Part shown: positions 54,283 through 62,586 of the stretch, one piece after another
Layout: every line of letters begins with the position of its first letter
How positions within the stretch are numbered: the first letter of the stretch is position 1
Assembly: GCA_023386365.1 (NCBI GenBank)
Contig: JAEWJX010000021.1
Coordinates: forward strand, 1-64,000
Source of the DNA: Actinomycetes bacterium
GTDB taxonomy: Bacteria; Actinomycetota; Actinomycetes; Actinomycetales; Microbacteriaceae
Length of the DNA: 64,000 bases
Reading direction: 5' to 3'
Translations under genes and position numbers: made by a program
Notes under the pieces: generated by a model
Told to the model about the DNA's origin: nothing
Database searches by the model: none
What the model saw: the letters and a program-made list of their open reading frames with translations, nothing else

Positions 54283-55176
54283 ATGAATCTGGATCGCGAT
54301 CAGCTCGCCACGCTCCGTGCCGTCGTCGACGCGGGCACTTTCGACGCGGCCGCTCGCACCCTCAGCCTCACGCCCTCCGCCGTCAGCCAGCGCATCAAGG
54401 CGCTCGAGCAGCAGCTCGGCCGGGTGCTCGTCGAGCGCAGCAAGCCGGTGCGCGCCACCGAGTCCGGCGAGGTGCTCATCCGGTTGGCTCGCGAGATCGA
54501 CCTGCTCGAGACGGATGCGGCATCCGCCCTGCACCTGGACGACGGCGACGGCTTCACGACGGTGCCGCTCGCCGTCAACGCCGACTCGCTCACCAGCTGG
54601 TTCCTCCCCGCCCTCGCGCCGGTGTGCGCCGAGCATCGCCTGGTTGTCGACCTGCACCGCGAAGACCAGGACCGCACCGCCGAACTGCTGGCCTCCGGCC
54701 GGGTGATGGCCGCGGTCACCTCACAGGTCGAACCGGTGCCCGGTTGCACCTCCACGCCCCTCGGGGCGATGGTCTACCGGCCGGCGGCAGCCCGCGCCTT
54801 CGCCGACCGCTGGTTCCCGGACGGCGCTGATGCGGCATCCCTCGCCGTCGCCCCGGTGGTCGACTTCGACCACGATGACGAACTGCAGACCCGCTTCCTG
54901 CGGAGCGCGACGAAGCGGCCGCTCACCCCGCCCCGCCACTACGTCTCCGGGTCGGGCGACTTCCTGCAGGCCATCGCGCTCGGCCTCGGATGGGGCATGC
55001 TGCTGGAGGCGCAGCTCGCGGATGCCGCCCCCGGCACGTTCGTCGAGCTCGCCCCCGAGGGCCGCGGGATCGCGGTACCCCTCTACTGGCAGCAGTGGAA
55101 CCTGCGCTCGCCGACGCTCGACGCGGTCGCATCCGCCGTCGTCGGGGCGGCCCGTACCGCCCTTCGCCGCCGCTGA
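54283..55176 (+). CDS. lysG: LysR-type regulator ArgP/LysG
   Basis: A 297-residue LysR regulator with HTH DAAARTLSLTPSAVSQRIKA and the ArgP/LysG-type ending. It would activate lysE when intracellular Lys/Arg is high. The ATG lacks a ribosome site but has TAGCAT 8 nt upstream. The full-length and divergent layout with lysE fits this role. Confidence 0.93.
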   Translation: MNLDRDQLATLRAVVDAGTFDAAARTLSLTPSAVSQRIKALEQQLGRVLVERSKPVRATESGEVLIRLAREIDLLETDAASALHLDDGDGFTTVPLAVNADSLTSWFLPALAPVCAEHRLVVDLHREDQDRTAELLASGRVMAAVTSQVEPVPGCTSTPLGAMVYRPAAARAFADRWFPDGADAASLAVAPVVDFDHDDELQTRFLRSATKRPLTPPRHYVSGSGDFLQAIALGLGWGMLLEAQLADAAPGTFVELAPEGRGIAVPLYWQQWNLRSPTLDAVASAVVGAARTALRRR

Positions 55177-55276
55177 CAGCGCCCCGGCGCGGATGCCGTA
55201 CACTTGTGCAGGTTGCTTACTCAGCCAAGCTTCGGCATGCCCGCAGAGCGGGATCCGGAGGGCGGAGCAGCGACGT

Positions 55277-55349
55277 AGGGCGGTGGCTCAATTGGTAGAG
55301 CAGCGGTCTCCAAAACCGCAGGTTGCAGGTTCGAGTCCTGTCCGCCCTG
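55277..55349 (+). tRNA. tRNA-Trp (CCA)
   Basis: Acceptor AGGGCGG/CCGCCCT, anticodon loop CTCCAAA giving CCA, T arm GCAGGTTCGAGTCCTGT. CCA tail not encoded. It stands directly upstream of secE as in other actinobacteria; TACACT at 55199 may be the -10 box. Confidence 0.96.
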
Positions 55350-55401
55350 CAAGTCCTTCGCACGAGAGTGCGCAGGATCGTCGGCCGAAAGGGTAGTGAG
55401 A

Positions 55402-55680
55402 GTGGCACGCAAAGTGATCGACGAGCCCAGCGAGGACGTCGTCGCGACCGCTAAGCGCGATCGCGCGGCGCGGCGCAGCCCGTTCGCACGGATCGCTCTC
55501 TTCATCCGTCAGGTCGTCGCAGAACTGAAGAAGGTCGTCACGCCGACGCGTCGCGAGCTCTTCACCTTCACCGGTGTGGTGCTCGTGTTCGTGATCATCA
55601 TGATGGGCATCGTCTACGGACTCGACACCGTGTTCGCGATCGTCGTGAACTGGGCGTTCGGCACCGGCGATCTCATCTGA
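55402..55680 (+). CDS. secE: Preprotein translocase subunit SecE
   Basis: A 92-residue SecE: N-terminal cytosolic part, RSPFARIALFIRQVVAELKK, VTPTRRELFTFTGVV, and one membrane helix (LVFVIIMMGIVYGLDTVFAI). It is part of the SecYEG channel. I start at GTG 55402 (AAAGGG 8 nt upstream); GTG 55396 is only 2 nt from the ribosome site. Confidence 0.95.
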   Translation: MARKVIDEPSEDVVATAKRDRAARRSPFARIALFIRQVVAELKKVVTPTRRELFTFTGVVLVFVIIMMGIVYGLDTVFAIVVNWAFGTGDLI

Positions 55681-55725
55681 TCGTCCGGCCGTGACCGACC
55701 ACGATCGCTAAGGAAAGAAAGCACT

Positions 55726-56676
55726 GTGACCAACGAAGAGCGCGACATCGACCTCGCCACCGCCGCCGAGCAGTCCTCGGAGGAGGACGAGGCGCAGGAG
55801 GGCAACGTCCTCGCGCAGGAGGAGCGTTCGATCGTCTCCGCCGAGCACAGCGCGCTCCACATCGTCGACGACGAAGACGGTGACGTCGAGTCGGAGCTGG
55901 AGAGCGCGCTCGACGCGCTCGAGGCGGCCACCGACCCCGAGGCCGACGCGATCGTCGACGACGCCCTCGACATCGACTCCGCCGAGGAGGCCGACGCGGC
56001 GTTCGCCGCCACCTCCGACGAGGAGGTCGTCGAGGCCGAAGGCGACGAGCCCGAGGTCGACCCGTACGACGAGTTCCGTGCGGAGCTCCGCGCCAAGCTC
56101 GGCAAGTGGTACGTCATCCACTCGTACGCCGGCTTCGAGAAGCGCGTCAAGCAGAACATCGAGTCCCGTCGCACGTCGATGGCCATGGAGGACTACGTCT
56201 TCGAGGTCCAGGTGCCGATGGAGGATGTCGTCGAGATCAAGAACGGTCAGCGCAAGCTGGTGAACCGTGTGCGCATCCCCGGCTACGTGCTGGTGCGTAT
56301 GGACCTGAATGAAGACTCGTGGTCGGTCGTGCGCCACACCCCCGGTGTCACCGGCTTCGTGGGCAACTCGCACAACCCCACCCCGCTGCGTTTCGAGGAG
56401 GCCTTCAACATGCTGAAGAGCCTCGTGCAGGTCGTGGAGGCCCCGGCGAAGGGTTCGGCTGCGGCGAAGGGCGGCAAGGCTGCTCCCCGCGTCATCCCCG
56501 CCGAGATCGACTTCGAGGCCGGCGAGACCATCACCATCAAGGAGGGCTCGTTCGCGGGTCTTCCGGGCACGATCTCCGAGATCAAGCCCGAGAGCGGCAA
56601 GCTCACCGTGCTCGTCTCGCTCTTCGAGCGCGAGACCCCGGTCGAGCTGTCGTTCGACCAGGTGACGAAGCTCTAA
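55726..56676 (+). CDS. nusG: Transcription termination/antitermination factor NusG
   Basis: A 316-residue NusG with the NGN domain starting at KWYVIHSYAGFEKRVKQNI (about residue 125) and a C-terminal KOW domain (INFEAGETITIKEGSFAGLP is written here as FEAGETITIKEGSFAGLPG). The first ~110 residues are a highly acidic extension (Asp/Glu-rich) absent from E. coli NusG but seen in actinobacteria. GTG start with AAGGAA upstream. It follows secE closely. Confidence 0.96.
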   Translation: MTNEERDIDLATAAEQSSEEDEAQEGNVLAQEERSIVSAEHSALHIVDDEDGDVESELESALDALEAATDPEADAIVDDALDIDSAEEADAAFAATSDEEVVEAEGDEPEVDPYDEFRAELRAKLGKWYVIHSYAGFEKRVKQNIESRRTSMAMEDYVFEVQVPMEDVVEIKNGQRKLVNRVRIPGYVLVRMDLNEDSWSVVRHTPGVTGFVGNSHNPTPLRFEEAFNMLKSLVQVVEAPAKGSAAAKGGKAAPRVIPAEIDFEAGETITIKEGSFAGLPGTISEIKPESGKLTVLVSLFERETPVELSFDQVTKL

Positions 56677-56687
56677 AGAACTTCCAC

Positions 56688-56727
56688 AGGAGGGGCCGGA
56701 TGCGAGAGCGTCCGGCCCCTCCTCGTT
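56688..56727 (+). terminator. Terminator-like hairpin after nusG
   Basis: A 13-bp perfect stem AGGAGGGGCCGGA (56688-56700) with TCCGGCCCCTCCT (56711-56723) and a 10-nt loop, followed by CGTT without a long T-run. It separates nusG from the exporter gene. Confidence 0.75.
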
Positions 56728-56745
56728 CGGCAGTACAGTTCTCGC

Positions 56746-57378
56746 ATGGTCCCGCTCGCATCCCTCGGCGCGTTCACCGTCGCGGCGGTGCTGCTGATCC
56801 TCATGCCCGGCCCCAGCATCCTGTTCGTCATCGGGCGTTCGATCGCCTACGGCCGCCTCGCCGGTGTGCTGAGCGTGGTGGGCAACGCCCTCGGGATGCT
56901 GCCGCTGCTCACGCTGGTGGCGCTCGGGGTGGGGGCGCTCGTCGCCCAGTCGGTGGTGATCTTCACCATCATCAAGGTGATCGGCGCCGGCTACCTGGTG
57001 TACCTCGGCATCCAGGCGATCCGTCATCGCAACGAGGTTCCGGATGCGGAACAGGGCCCCCGTCGGTCGCCGTGGCGCCTGCTGGCTGAGGGTTTCGTGG
57101 TGGGCGTCACCAACCCGAAGACGATCGCGTTCTTCGTGGCGGTGCTGCCGCAGTTCGTCGACTACTCAGCCGGCAACATCCCATGGCAGCTAGCCGAGCT
57201 GGGTCTGGTGTTCGTGGTGCTGGCGCTGATCTGCGACTCGTGCTGGGCGCTGGCCGCCGGCACCGCACGCGCATGGTTCGCGAACTCCCCGAAGCGCATC
57301 GCGCGCCTGCGGGCCACCGGCGGCGGGATGATGATCGGCCTCGGCGGCATCCTGTTGCTCACCGGCAACAAGCACTGA
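56746..57378 (+). CDS. LysE/RhtB family amino acid exporter
   Basis: A 210-residue, six-helix RhtB/LeuE-type exporter: LLILMPGPSILFVIGRSIAY, GVTNPKTIAFFVAVLPQFVD. It lies between nusG and rplK, an insertion in an otherwise conserved order. It has its own -10 box (TACAGT 6 nt before the ATG), so a separate leaderless transcript is likely. The amino acid is not known. Confidence 0.9.
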   Translation: MVPLASLGAFTVAAVLLILMPGPSILFVIGRSIAYGRLAGVLSVVGNALGMLPLLTLVALGVGALVAQSVVIFTIIKVIGAGYLVYLGIQAIRHRNEVPDAEQGPRRSPWRLLAEGFVVGVTNPKTIAFFVAVLPQFVDYSAGNIPWQLAELGLVFVVLALICDSCWALAAGTARAWFANSPKRIARLRATGGGMMIGLGGILLLTGNKH

Positions 57379-57386
57379 GGATGCTG

Positions 57387-57496
57387 TAAGCTATCCCGGT
57401 TGCCCGTGCGCTTTGGCGTGCGCGTGACCGCCCACCGCATCCGACCGGATGGCGGGAGAGTGAGGCTCCGCCTCGTTCGACGAGAGAAAAGGAAAC
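57387..57496 (+). promoter_or_regulatory. rplK promoter and leader region
   Basis: TAAGCT (57387-57392) is a possible -10 for rplK, followed by a leader of about 100 nt with a GAGG-CTCCG-CCTC hairpin (about 57461-57473) and a CATCC/GGATG hairpin. An L1-binding autoregulatory structure in this leader is expected from other bacteria but cannot be shown by eye. Confidence 0.45.
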
Positions 57497-57928
57497 ATGG
57501 CACCGAAGAAGAAGGTGACCGGCCTGATCAAGCTCCAGATCAACGCCGGCGCCGCCAACCCGGCCCCGCCCATCGGCCCGGCCCTGGGTCAGCACGGCGT
57601 GAACATCATGGAGTTCTGCAAGGCGTACAACGCGGCGACCGAGTCGCAGCGCGGCAACGTCATCCCGGTCGAGATCACCGTCTACGAAGACCGTTCGTTC
57701 ACGTTCATCCTGAAGACCCCGCCCGCCGCGGAGCTCATCAAGAAGGCCGCCGGTGTGGCGAAGGGGTCGTCGACCCCCCACACCGTCAAGGTCGCGAAGC
57801 TCACCTCCGACCAGGTGCGCGCCATCGCCGAGCAGAAGCAGGCAGACCTCAACGCGAACGACGTCGAGGCGGCAATGAAGATCATCGCGGGCACCGCCCG
57901 TTCGATGGGGATCACGGTGGAGGCGTAA
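57497..57928 (+). CDS. rplK: 50S ribosomal protein L11
   Basis: A 143-residue L11, full length: MAPKKKVTGLIKLQINAGAA at the start, then PPIGPALGQHGVNIMEFCKA and the C-terminal rRNA-binding KIIAGTARSMGITVEA. It binds 23S rRNA at the GTPase centre. The ribosome site AGAAAAGGAA lies 5 nt upstream. It is followed by rplA after 2 nt. Confidence 0.98.
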   Translation: MAPKKKVTGLIKLQINAGAANPAPPIGPALGQHGVNIMEFCKAYNAATESQRGNVIPVEITVYEDRSFTFILKTPPAAELIKKAAGVAKGSSTPHTVKVAKLTSDQVRAIAEQKQADLNANDVEAAMKIIAGTARSMGITVEA

Positions 57929-57930
57929 TC

Positions 57931-58620
57931 ATGGCACCCAAGTCCAAGCTCTACCGTGCCGCCGCCGAGAAGATCGAGGCCGGCAAGTTCTACGGTCCCG
58001 ACGAGGCTGTCGCCGTCGTCAAGGAGACCGGGTCGAAGAAGTTCGACTCCACCGTCGAGGTCGCGCTGAAGCTCGGCGTCGACCCCCGCAAGGCGGACCA
58101 GATGGTGCGCGGCACCGTCATCCTCCCGCACGGCACCGGAAAGGTCGCGCGCGTCCTCGTGTTCGCGACCGGCCCCGCCGCTGAGGCCGCCATCGCGGCC
58201 GGCGCGGACGAGGTCGGCGGCGCCGAGCTCATCGAGAAGGTCGCCGCCGGTTACACCGACTTCGACTCGGCCGTCTCGACGCCCGAGCTCATGGGTCAGG
58301 TGGGTCGTCTCGGTAAGGTGCTCGGTCCGCGTGGCCTCATGCCGAACCCGAAGACCGGCACCGTGACGCCGGATGTGGCGAAGGCCGTGTCCGACATCAA
58401 GGGCGGAAAGATCGAGTTCCGCGTCGACAAGCACGCGAATGTGCACTTCGTGATCGGCAAGGCCGGCTTCTCGGCCGACCAGCTGAACGAGAACTTCCGC
58501 GCCGCTCTCGACGAGATCCAGCGTGCGAAGCCGTCGTCGTCGAAGGGTCGCTACATCCAGAAGGGGTCGCTCTCGACCACCTTCGGCCCGGGCGTTCCGC
58601 TCGACGTGGCTGCGCTCTAA
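57931..58620 (+). CDS. rplA: 50S ribosomal protein L1
   Basis: A 229-residue L1 with GRLGKVLGPRGLMPNPKTGT, the rRNA-binding signature, and the ending TFGPGVPLDVAAL. It is the second gene of the rplKA unit and also the likely autorepressor. rplJ-rplL do not follow here; a ROK regulator on the opposite strand follows instead. Confidence 0.98.
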   Translation: MAPKSKLYRAAAEKIEAGKFYGPDEAVAVVKETGSKKFDSTVEVALKLGVDPRKADQMVRGTVILPHGTGKVARVLVFATGPAAEAAIAAGADEVGGAELIEKVAAGYTDFDSAVSTPELMGQVGRLGKVLGPRGLMPNPKTGTVTPDVAKAVSDIKGGKIEFRVDKHANVHFVIGKAGFSADQLNENFRAALDEIQRAKPSSSKGRYIQKGSLSTTFGPGVPLDVAAL

Positions 58621-58640
58621 GCACAACGCATTTCAGGAGA

Positions 58641-58664
58641 GGGTCCGCTTCGGCGGGCCCTTTT
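58641..58664 (+). terminator. Intrinsic terminator after rplA
   Basis: GGGTCCGC-TTCG-GCGGGCCC followed by TTTT: a classic UUCG-capped hairpin with a U-run, 20 nt after the rplA stop. Confidence 0.88.
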
Positions 58665-58671
58665 CTGCGTC

Positions 58672-59853
58672 TCAGGCCGACATGGCCTCGATGTTCTCGG
58701 GGGAGAGCGCGTGCTCGATGGCGAGCATCGACGCGCCGAGCACGGCCGCTTCGGATCCGGCGGCCGACTGCACGATCTGCAGGTGCTCGGTGGCGAGCGG
58801 CATGGATCGGGTGTAGACCACTTCGCGCACGCCCGCGATGAGGTGCTCGCCCGCCTGGGCCATCGATCCGCCGATCGCGATCACGGACGGGTTCACCAGG
58901 CTGACGCACGCGGTGAGCACTTCGCCGATGTCGCGTCCGGCCTGCCGCACCGCCTGGATCGCCTCGATGCTGCCGCGCTTCACCAGCTCGACGACGTCCT
59001 GGCCGCCGGCCGCATCCACCCCGGCGTCGCGCAGCGCCCGCGCGATGGCGGGCCCGGAGGCCATCGCCTCGAGGCAGCCTTTGTTGCCGCAGTGGCAGGG
59101 GACGCCCGCGCCGCGCGCGATCTGCACGTGCCCGATGTCGCCGGCGATGCCCTGGGCGCCGCGCTGCAGGCGTCCGCTGGAGATGATGCCCGATCCGATG
59201 CCGGTGGCGACTTTCACGAACACCAGGTGGTCGACACCGGGGAACGCGTAACGCAGTTCGCCGAGCGCCATGATGTTGACGTCGTTGTCGACGAGCACCG
59301 GGGCGTGCACGTGCTGCTGCACCCACCCGGGGATGTCGAAGCGGTCCCAGCCGGGCATGATCGGCGGGTTCGCGGGGCGGCCGGAGTCGTGGTGCACGGG
59401 GCCGGGCACGCCGATGCCGATGCCGATGAGTTCGTCGGCGCTGCGCCCGAGGTCGGCGAGGAGGCCGAGGCCGGCGTCGACCATCCAGCTGAGCACCTTC
59501 TCGGGCCCTTCGGCGATGGCGAGCGGCTGGCGGGTCTCCGCGAGCACTTCGCCGGAGAGGTCGCTGACGGCGACGGATGCGTGGGAGGCGCCGAGGTCGG
59601 CGGCGAGCACGACGCGCGCGGAGCGAAGGAGCGCGAACTGCGACGACGGGCGTCCGCCGGTGGAGGCGGCTTCGCCGACGGCGCCGATGAGGCCGAGGTC
59701 CATGAGGGCGTCGACGCGGCTCGCGATGGTGGACCGCGCGAGGCCGGTGATGGCGGCGAGTTCGGCGCGGGTGCGGGGGCGTCCGTCGCGGAGCAGTTGG
59801 AACAGTTCGCTCGCGCCTGCGGCCGTCGGCACACCACGCACGAGTTCGACCAT
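58672..59853 (-). CDS. ROK family transcriptional regulator (NagC/XylR type)
   Basis: A 393-residue ROK protein: N-terminal winged HTH (TRAELAAITGLARSTIASRV), the sugar-kinase-like fold (VLAADLGASHASVAV, DNDVNIMALGE) and a zinc site CHCGNKGCLEAMAS. It is a sugar-responsive repressor. The ATG has TAATCT 6 nt upstream (leaderless). It is divergent from the transporter operon that it very likely controls. Confidence 0.92.
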   Translation of the reverse strand: MVELVRGVPTAAGASELFQLLRDGRPRTRAELAAITGLARSTIASRVDALMDLGLIGAVGEAASTGGRPSSQFALLRSARVVLAADLGASHASVAVSDLSGEVLAETRQPLAIAEGPEKVLSWMVDAGLGLLADLGRSADELIGIGIGVPGPVHHDSGRPANPPIMPGWDRFDIPGWVQQHVHAPVLVDNDVNIMALGELRYAFPGVDHLVFVKVATGIGSGIISSGRLQRGAQGIAGDIGHVQIARGAGVPCHCGNKGCLEAMASGPAIARALRDAGVDAAGGQDVVELVKRGSIEAIQAVRQAGRDIGEVLTACVSLVNPSVIAIGGSMAQAGEHLIAGVREVVYTRSMPLATEHLQIVQSAAGSEAAVLGASMLAIEHALSPENIEAMSA

Positions 59854-59916
59854 GCGGACAGATTATGGCATCACTTGCTCGCGTGCCGCATCCGCCTTCC
59901 AGATAACAGCCGTGCA

Positions 59917-59942
59917 ACTTTTGCCGAACGACTGGCATAAGT
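59917..59942. promoter_or_regulatory. Candidate ROK operator
   Basis: ACTTTTGCC (59917-59925) and GGCATAAGT (59934-59942) form a 9-bp inverted repeat with one mismatch and an 8-nt spacer, located between the divergent ROK and oxidoreductase genes, just upstream of the CAGAAT -10 (59957-59962). Confidence 0.6.
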
Positions 59943-59968
59943 CGATTGATGTGTGTCAGAATCGCCCC

Positions 59969-61075
59969 GTGACAATGGACGTCATCCGCGAGACCGATCG
60001 CCTCGGAGCTGCCTTCATCGGCGGCGGCTTCATGGCCGAGGTCCACAGCCGTGCCGCACGTACCGCGCGCGCCGACCTCGTCGCGGGTGCATCCTCGTCG
60101 CCGTCGAGCGCGCTGCGTGCCGCCGAGACCCTCGGCTTCGACCGCGCCTACGACTCGCTCGCCGAGCTGGTGGCCGACGACAGCATCGACATCGTGCACG
60201 TGTGCACCCCGAACGCCACCCACGCCGAGATCGCGCTCGCCGCGCTCGACGCCGGCAAGCACGTCATCTGCGAGAAGCCGCTCGCCACGAACTCGGCCGA
60301 CGCGGAGCGCCTCGTCGCCCGCGCCGCCGAGCTGGACCTCGTCGGCACCGTGCCTTTCGTCTATCGCTACCACCCGATGGTGCGCGAGGCCCGCGCCCGT
60401 GTCGCCCGGGGCGAGTTGGGCGCCCTGCTCAGCCTCTCGGGCGCGTACCTGCAGGACTGGCTGCTCAGCGACGCCGACGACGACTGGCGGGTCGACACCG
60501 CATCCGGCGGCCCGTCGCGCGCGTTCGCCGACATCGGCTCGCACCTGTGCGACCTGATCGAGTTCGTGAGCGGCGACCGCATCGTGCGTCTCTCGGCGAT
60601 CACCCGCACCGTCTTCCGCGACCGCGCACGCCACCACGACATCGCCACCGAGGATGTCGCGGGCGTCATCGTGCAGCTGGCGAGCGGCGCGATCGGCACG
60701 CTGCTCGTGTCGCAGCTCGCGCCGGGTCGCAAGAACCGCCTCACCTTCGAACTGTCGGGTGCGGATGCGAGTGTCGCGTTCGACCAGGAGAACCCGGAGC
60801 TGCTGTGGCTGGGCCGTCGCGACGCGAGCGGTCTGCTACTGCGCGACCCGGCGACCCTCGCCCCGGATGCGGCGCGCGTCTCCACCGTGCCGGCCGGGCA
60901 TCCGATGGGCTACCAGGACGCGTTCAACGCGTTCGTCGCCGACAGCTACGACCTGGTGCGCGGCGAGCAGCCGGAGGGTGTGCCGATGTTCGCCGACGGC
61001 CTGCGCGCGGTGCGGCTCACGGAGGCCGTGCTCGCGTCCGCCGCATCCGGAACCTGGATCGAGGTGGCCGCGTGA
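59969..61075 (+). CDS. Gfo/Idh/MocA family oxidoreductase
   Basis: About 368 residues with Rossmann GAAFIGGGFMAEVHSRAA and the family motif VICEKPLATN. It probably oxidises the imported sugar or cyclitol (an inositol dehydrogenase-like role is possible). The GTG at 59969 is 6 nt after CAGAAT and would be leaderless; the ATG two codons on (59975) is an alternative. It overlaps the ABC ATPase gene by 4 nt, so it is in the transporter operon. Confidence 0.9.
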   Translation: MTMDVIRETDRLGAAFIGGGFMAEVHSRAARTARADLVAGASSSPSSALRAAETLGFDRAYDSLAELVADDSIDIVHVCTPNATHAEIALAALDAGKHVICEKPLATNSADAERLVARAAELDLVGTVPFVYRYHPMVREARARVARGELGALLSLSGAYLQDWLLSDADDDWRVDTASGGPSRAFADIGSHLCDLIEFVSGDRIVRLSAITRTVFRDRARHHDIATEDVAGVIVQLASGAIGTLLVSQLAPGRKNRLTFELSGADASVAFDQENPELLWLGRRDASGLLLRDPATLAPDAARVSTVPAGHPMGYQDAFNAFVADSYDLVRGEQPEGVPMFADGLRAVRLTEAVLASAASGTWIEVAA

Positions 61076-62586
61076 GCGCCCAGACCCCCGCCCCCGAGGC
61101 CCCCGTGCTCGTCGTCGAGCACATCGACAAGTCCTTCTTCGGCGTTCCCGTGCTTCGGGATGTGAGCCTGGTCCTGCGTCCCGGCTCGGTGCACGGCCTG
61201 GTGGGTGAGAACGGCGCCGGCAAGTCGACCCTGATGAAGATCCTCACCGGCGTGTACACGCGGGATGCGGGTGTGATGCGGTGGCGGGGCGAGGAGGTGG
61301 ACTTCACCCACCCGGTGCAGGCGATGAAAGCGGGCCTCGCCACCGTGTTCCAGGAGTTCAACCTGTTGCCGGAGCGCAGCGTCGCCCAGAACGTGTTCCT
61401 GGGGCGCGAGCCGCGCCGCGGTGTGCTGGTCGACAACCGCCGCATGATCCGCGAGACGGAGGCGCTGCTCGCCGAGCTCGGCATCGACTTCATCGACCCG
61501 GAGGCGCGCGTCGGCGGCCTGAGCGTGGCCGAGCAGCAGATCGTCGAGATCGTGAAGGCGCTGTCGGTGGATGCGCGCGTCATCCAGATGGACGAGCCGA
61601 CGGCGGCGCTCGCCGACCACGAGGTGGAGCTGCTGTACGCGATCGTGCGTCGCCTGCGCGAGCGCGGTGTCGCGATCCTGTACGTGTCGCACCGCCTGCG
61701 CGAGATCTTCGATCTGTGCGACGACATCACCGTGCTGAAGGACGGCGCGCTGGTGTCGACCGGACCTGCCTCCGAGCTGACCCCGGACGAGCTGGTGCGC
61801 CGCATGGTGGGCCGCTCGATCTCGGCGTTCTTCCCCGACAAGCTGGAGGGCACCGCCGCGGGCGACGTGCGGCTCGAGCTGCGCGGCGTCGGCAACGACT
61901 ACGTCGACGGGGTGGACCTCACCGTGCGGGCGGGCGAGATCGTCGGCCTGGCCGGCCTGCAGGGATCAGGCCGGACGGAGCTGGTGGAGGGCGCCTTCGG
62001 TGCGCTCGCCTACTCGCGCGGTGAGATGCTCGTCGACGGTGCCCCGCTCAGCCCCCGCACCCCGCGGCAGGCGGTGAAGGCGGGCATCGCGCTCGTCACC
62101 GAGGACCGCAAGGCACGTGGCCTGGCCCTCGCCCAGTCGGTGCTCGACAACGCGCTGCTCGCCATCCGGGGTGTCTTCCCCGGCCGCACCCGACGTGCGC
62201 GCCAGACGGTGCCGGGCGTGCTGTCGTCGCTCGAGGTGACCTTCCGCGGCCTCGACCAGGAGGTGCAGTTCCTCTCGGGCGGCAACCAGCAGAAGGTGGT
62301 GCTCGCGAAGTGGCTCGCCACCGAACCGCGGGTCGTGCTGCTCGACGAACCGACGCGCGGCATCGACGTGGGCGCCAAGATCGCCGTCTACCAGCTGATG
62401 CGGGAACTCGCCGCGAACGGTGTCGCCCAGCTGATGGTCTCGTCTGAACTTCCGGAGGTGCTCGGGATGGCGGATCGCATCCTCGTGATGCGCGACGGAC
62501 GGATCGTGGGCGAGCTGCCCCCGACCGTCGGTGAGGAGGCCGTGCTCGCGCTCGCGGCAGGCACGACCGAGGAGGTGGCCGGATGA
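61072..62586 (+). CDS. Sugar ABC transporter ATP-binding protein (RbsA type)
   Basis: A 504-residue tandem ATPase. First half: GENGAGKSTLMKILTG, LSVAEQQIVEI, VIQMDEPTAAL. Second half: GLQGSGRTELVEG (degenerate Walker A), LSGGNQQKVVLAKWL, LLDEPTRGID. This two-domain form belongs to ribose/xylose/inositol-type uptake systems. GTG start overlaps the oxidoreductase stop. Confidence 0.94.
   Translation: MSAQTPAPEAPVLVVEHIDKSFFGVPVLRDVSLVLRPGSVHGLVGENGAGKSTLMKILTGVYTRDAGVMRWRGEEVDFTHPVQAMKAGLATVFQEFNLLPERSVAQNVFLGREPRRGVLVDNRRMIRETEALLAELGIDFIDPEARVGGLSVAEQQIVEIVKALSVDARVIQMDEPTAALADHEVELLYAIVRRLRERGVAILYVSHRLREIFDLCDDITVLKDGALVSTGPASELTPDELVRRMVGRSISAFFPDKLEGTAAGDVRLELRGVGNDYVDGVDLTVRAGEIVGLAGLQGSGRTELVEGAFGALAYSRGEMLVDGAPLSPRTPRQAVKAGIALVTEDRKARGLALAQSVLDNALLAIRGVFPGRTRRARQTVPGVLSSLEVTFRGLDQEVQFLSGGNQQKVVLAKWLATEPRVVLLDEPTRGIDVGAKIAVYQLMRELAANGVAQLMVSSELPEVLGMADRILVMRDGRIVGELPPTVGEEAVLALAAGTTEEVAG

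Noticed and set aside
59270..59968. Upstream extension of the oxidoreductase frame
   Set aside because: It runs antisense through the ROK gene; the Rossmann N-terminus begins just after 59969.
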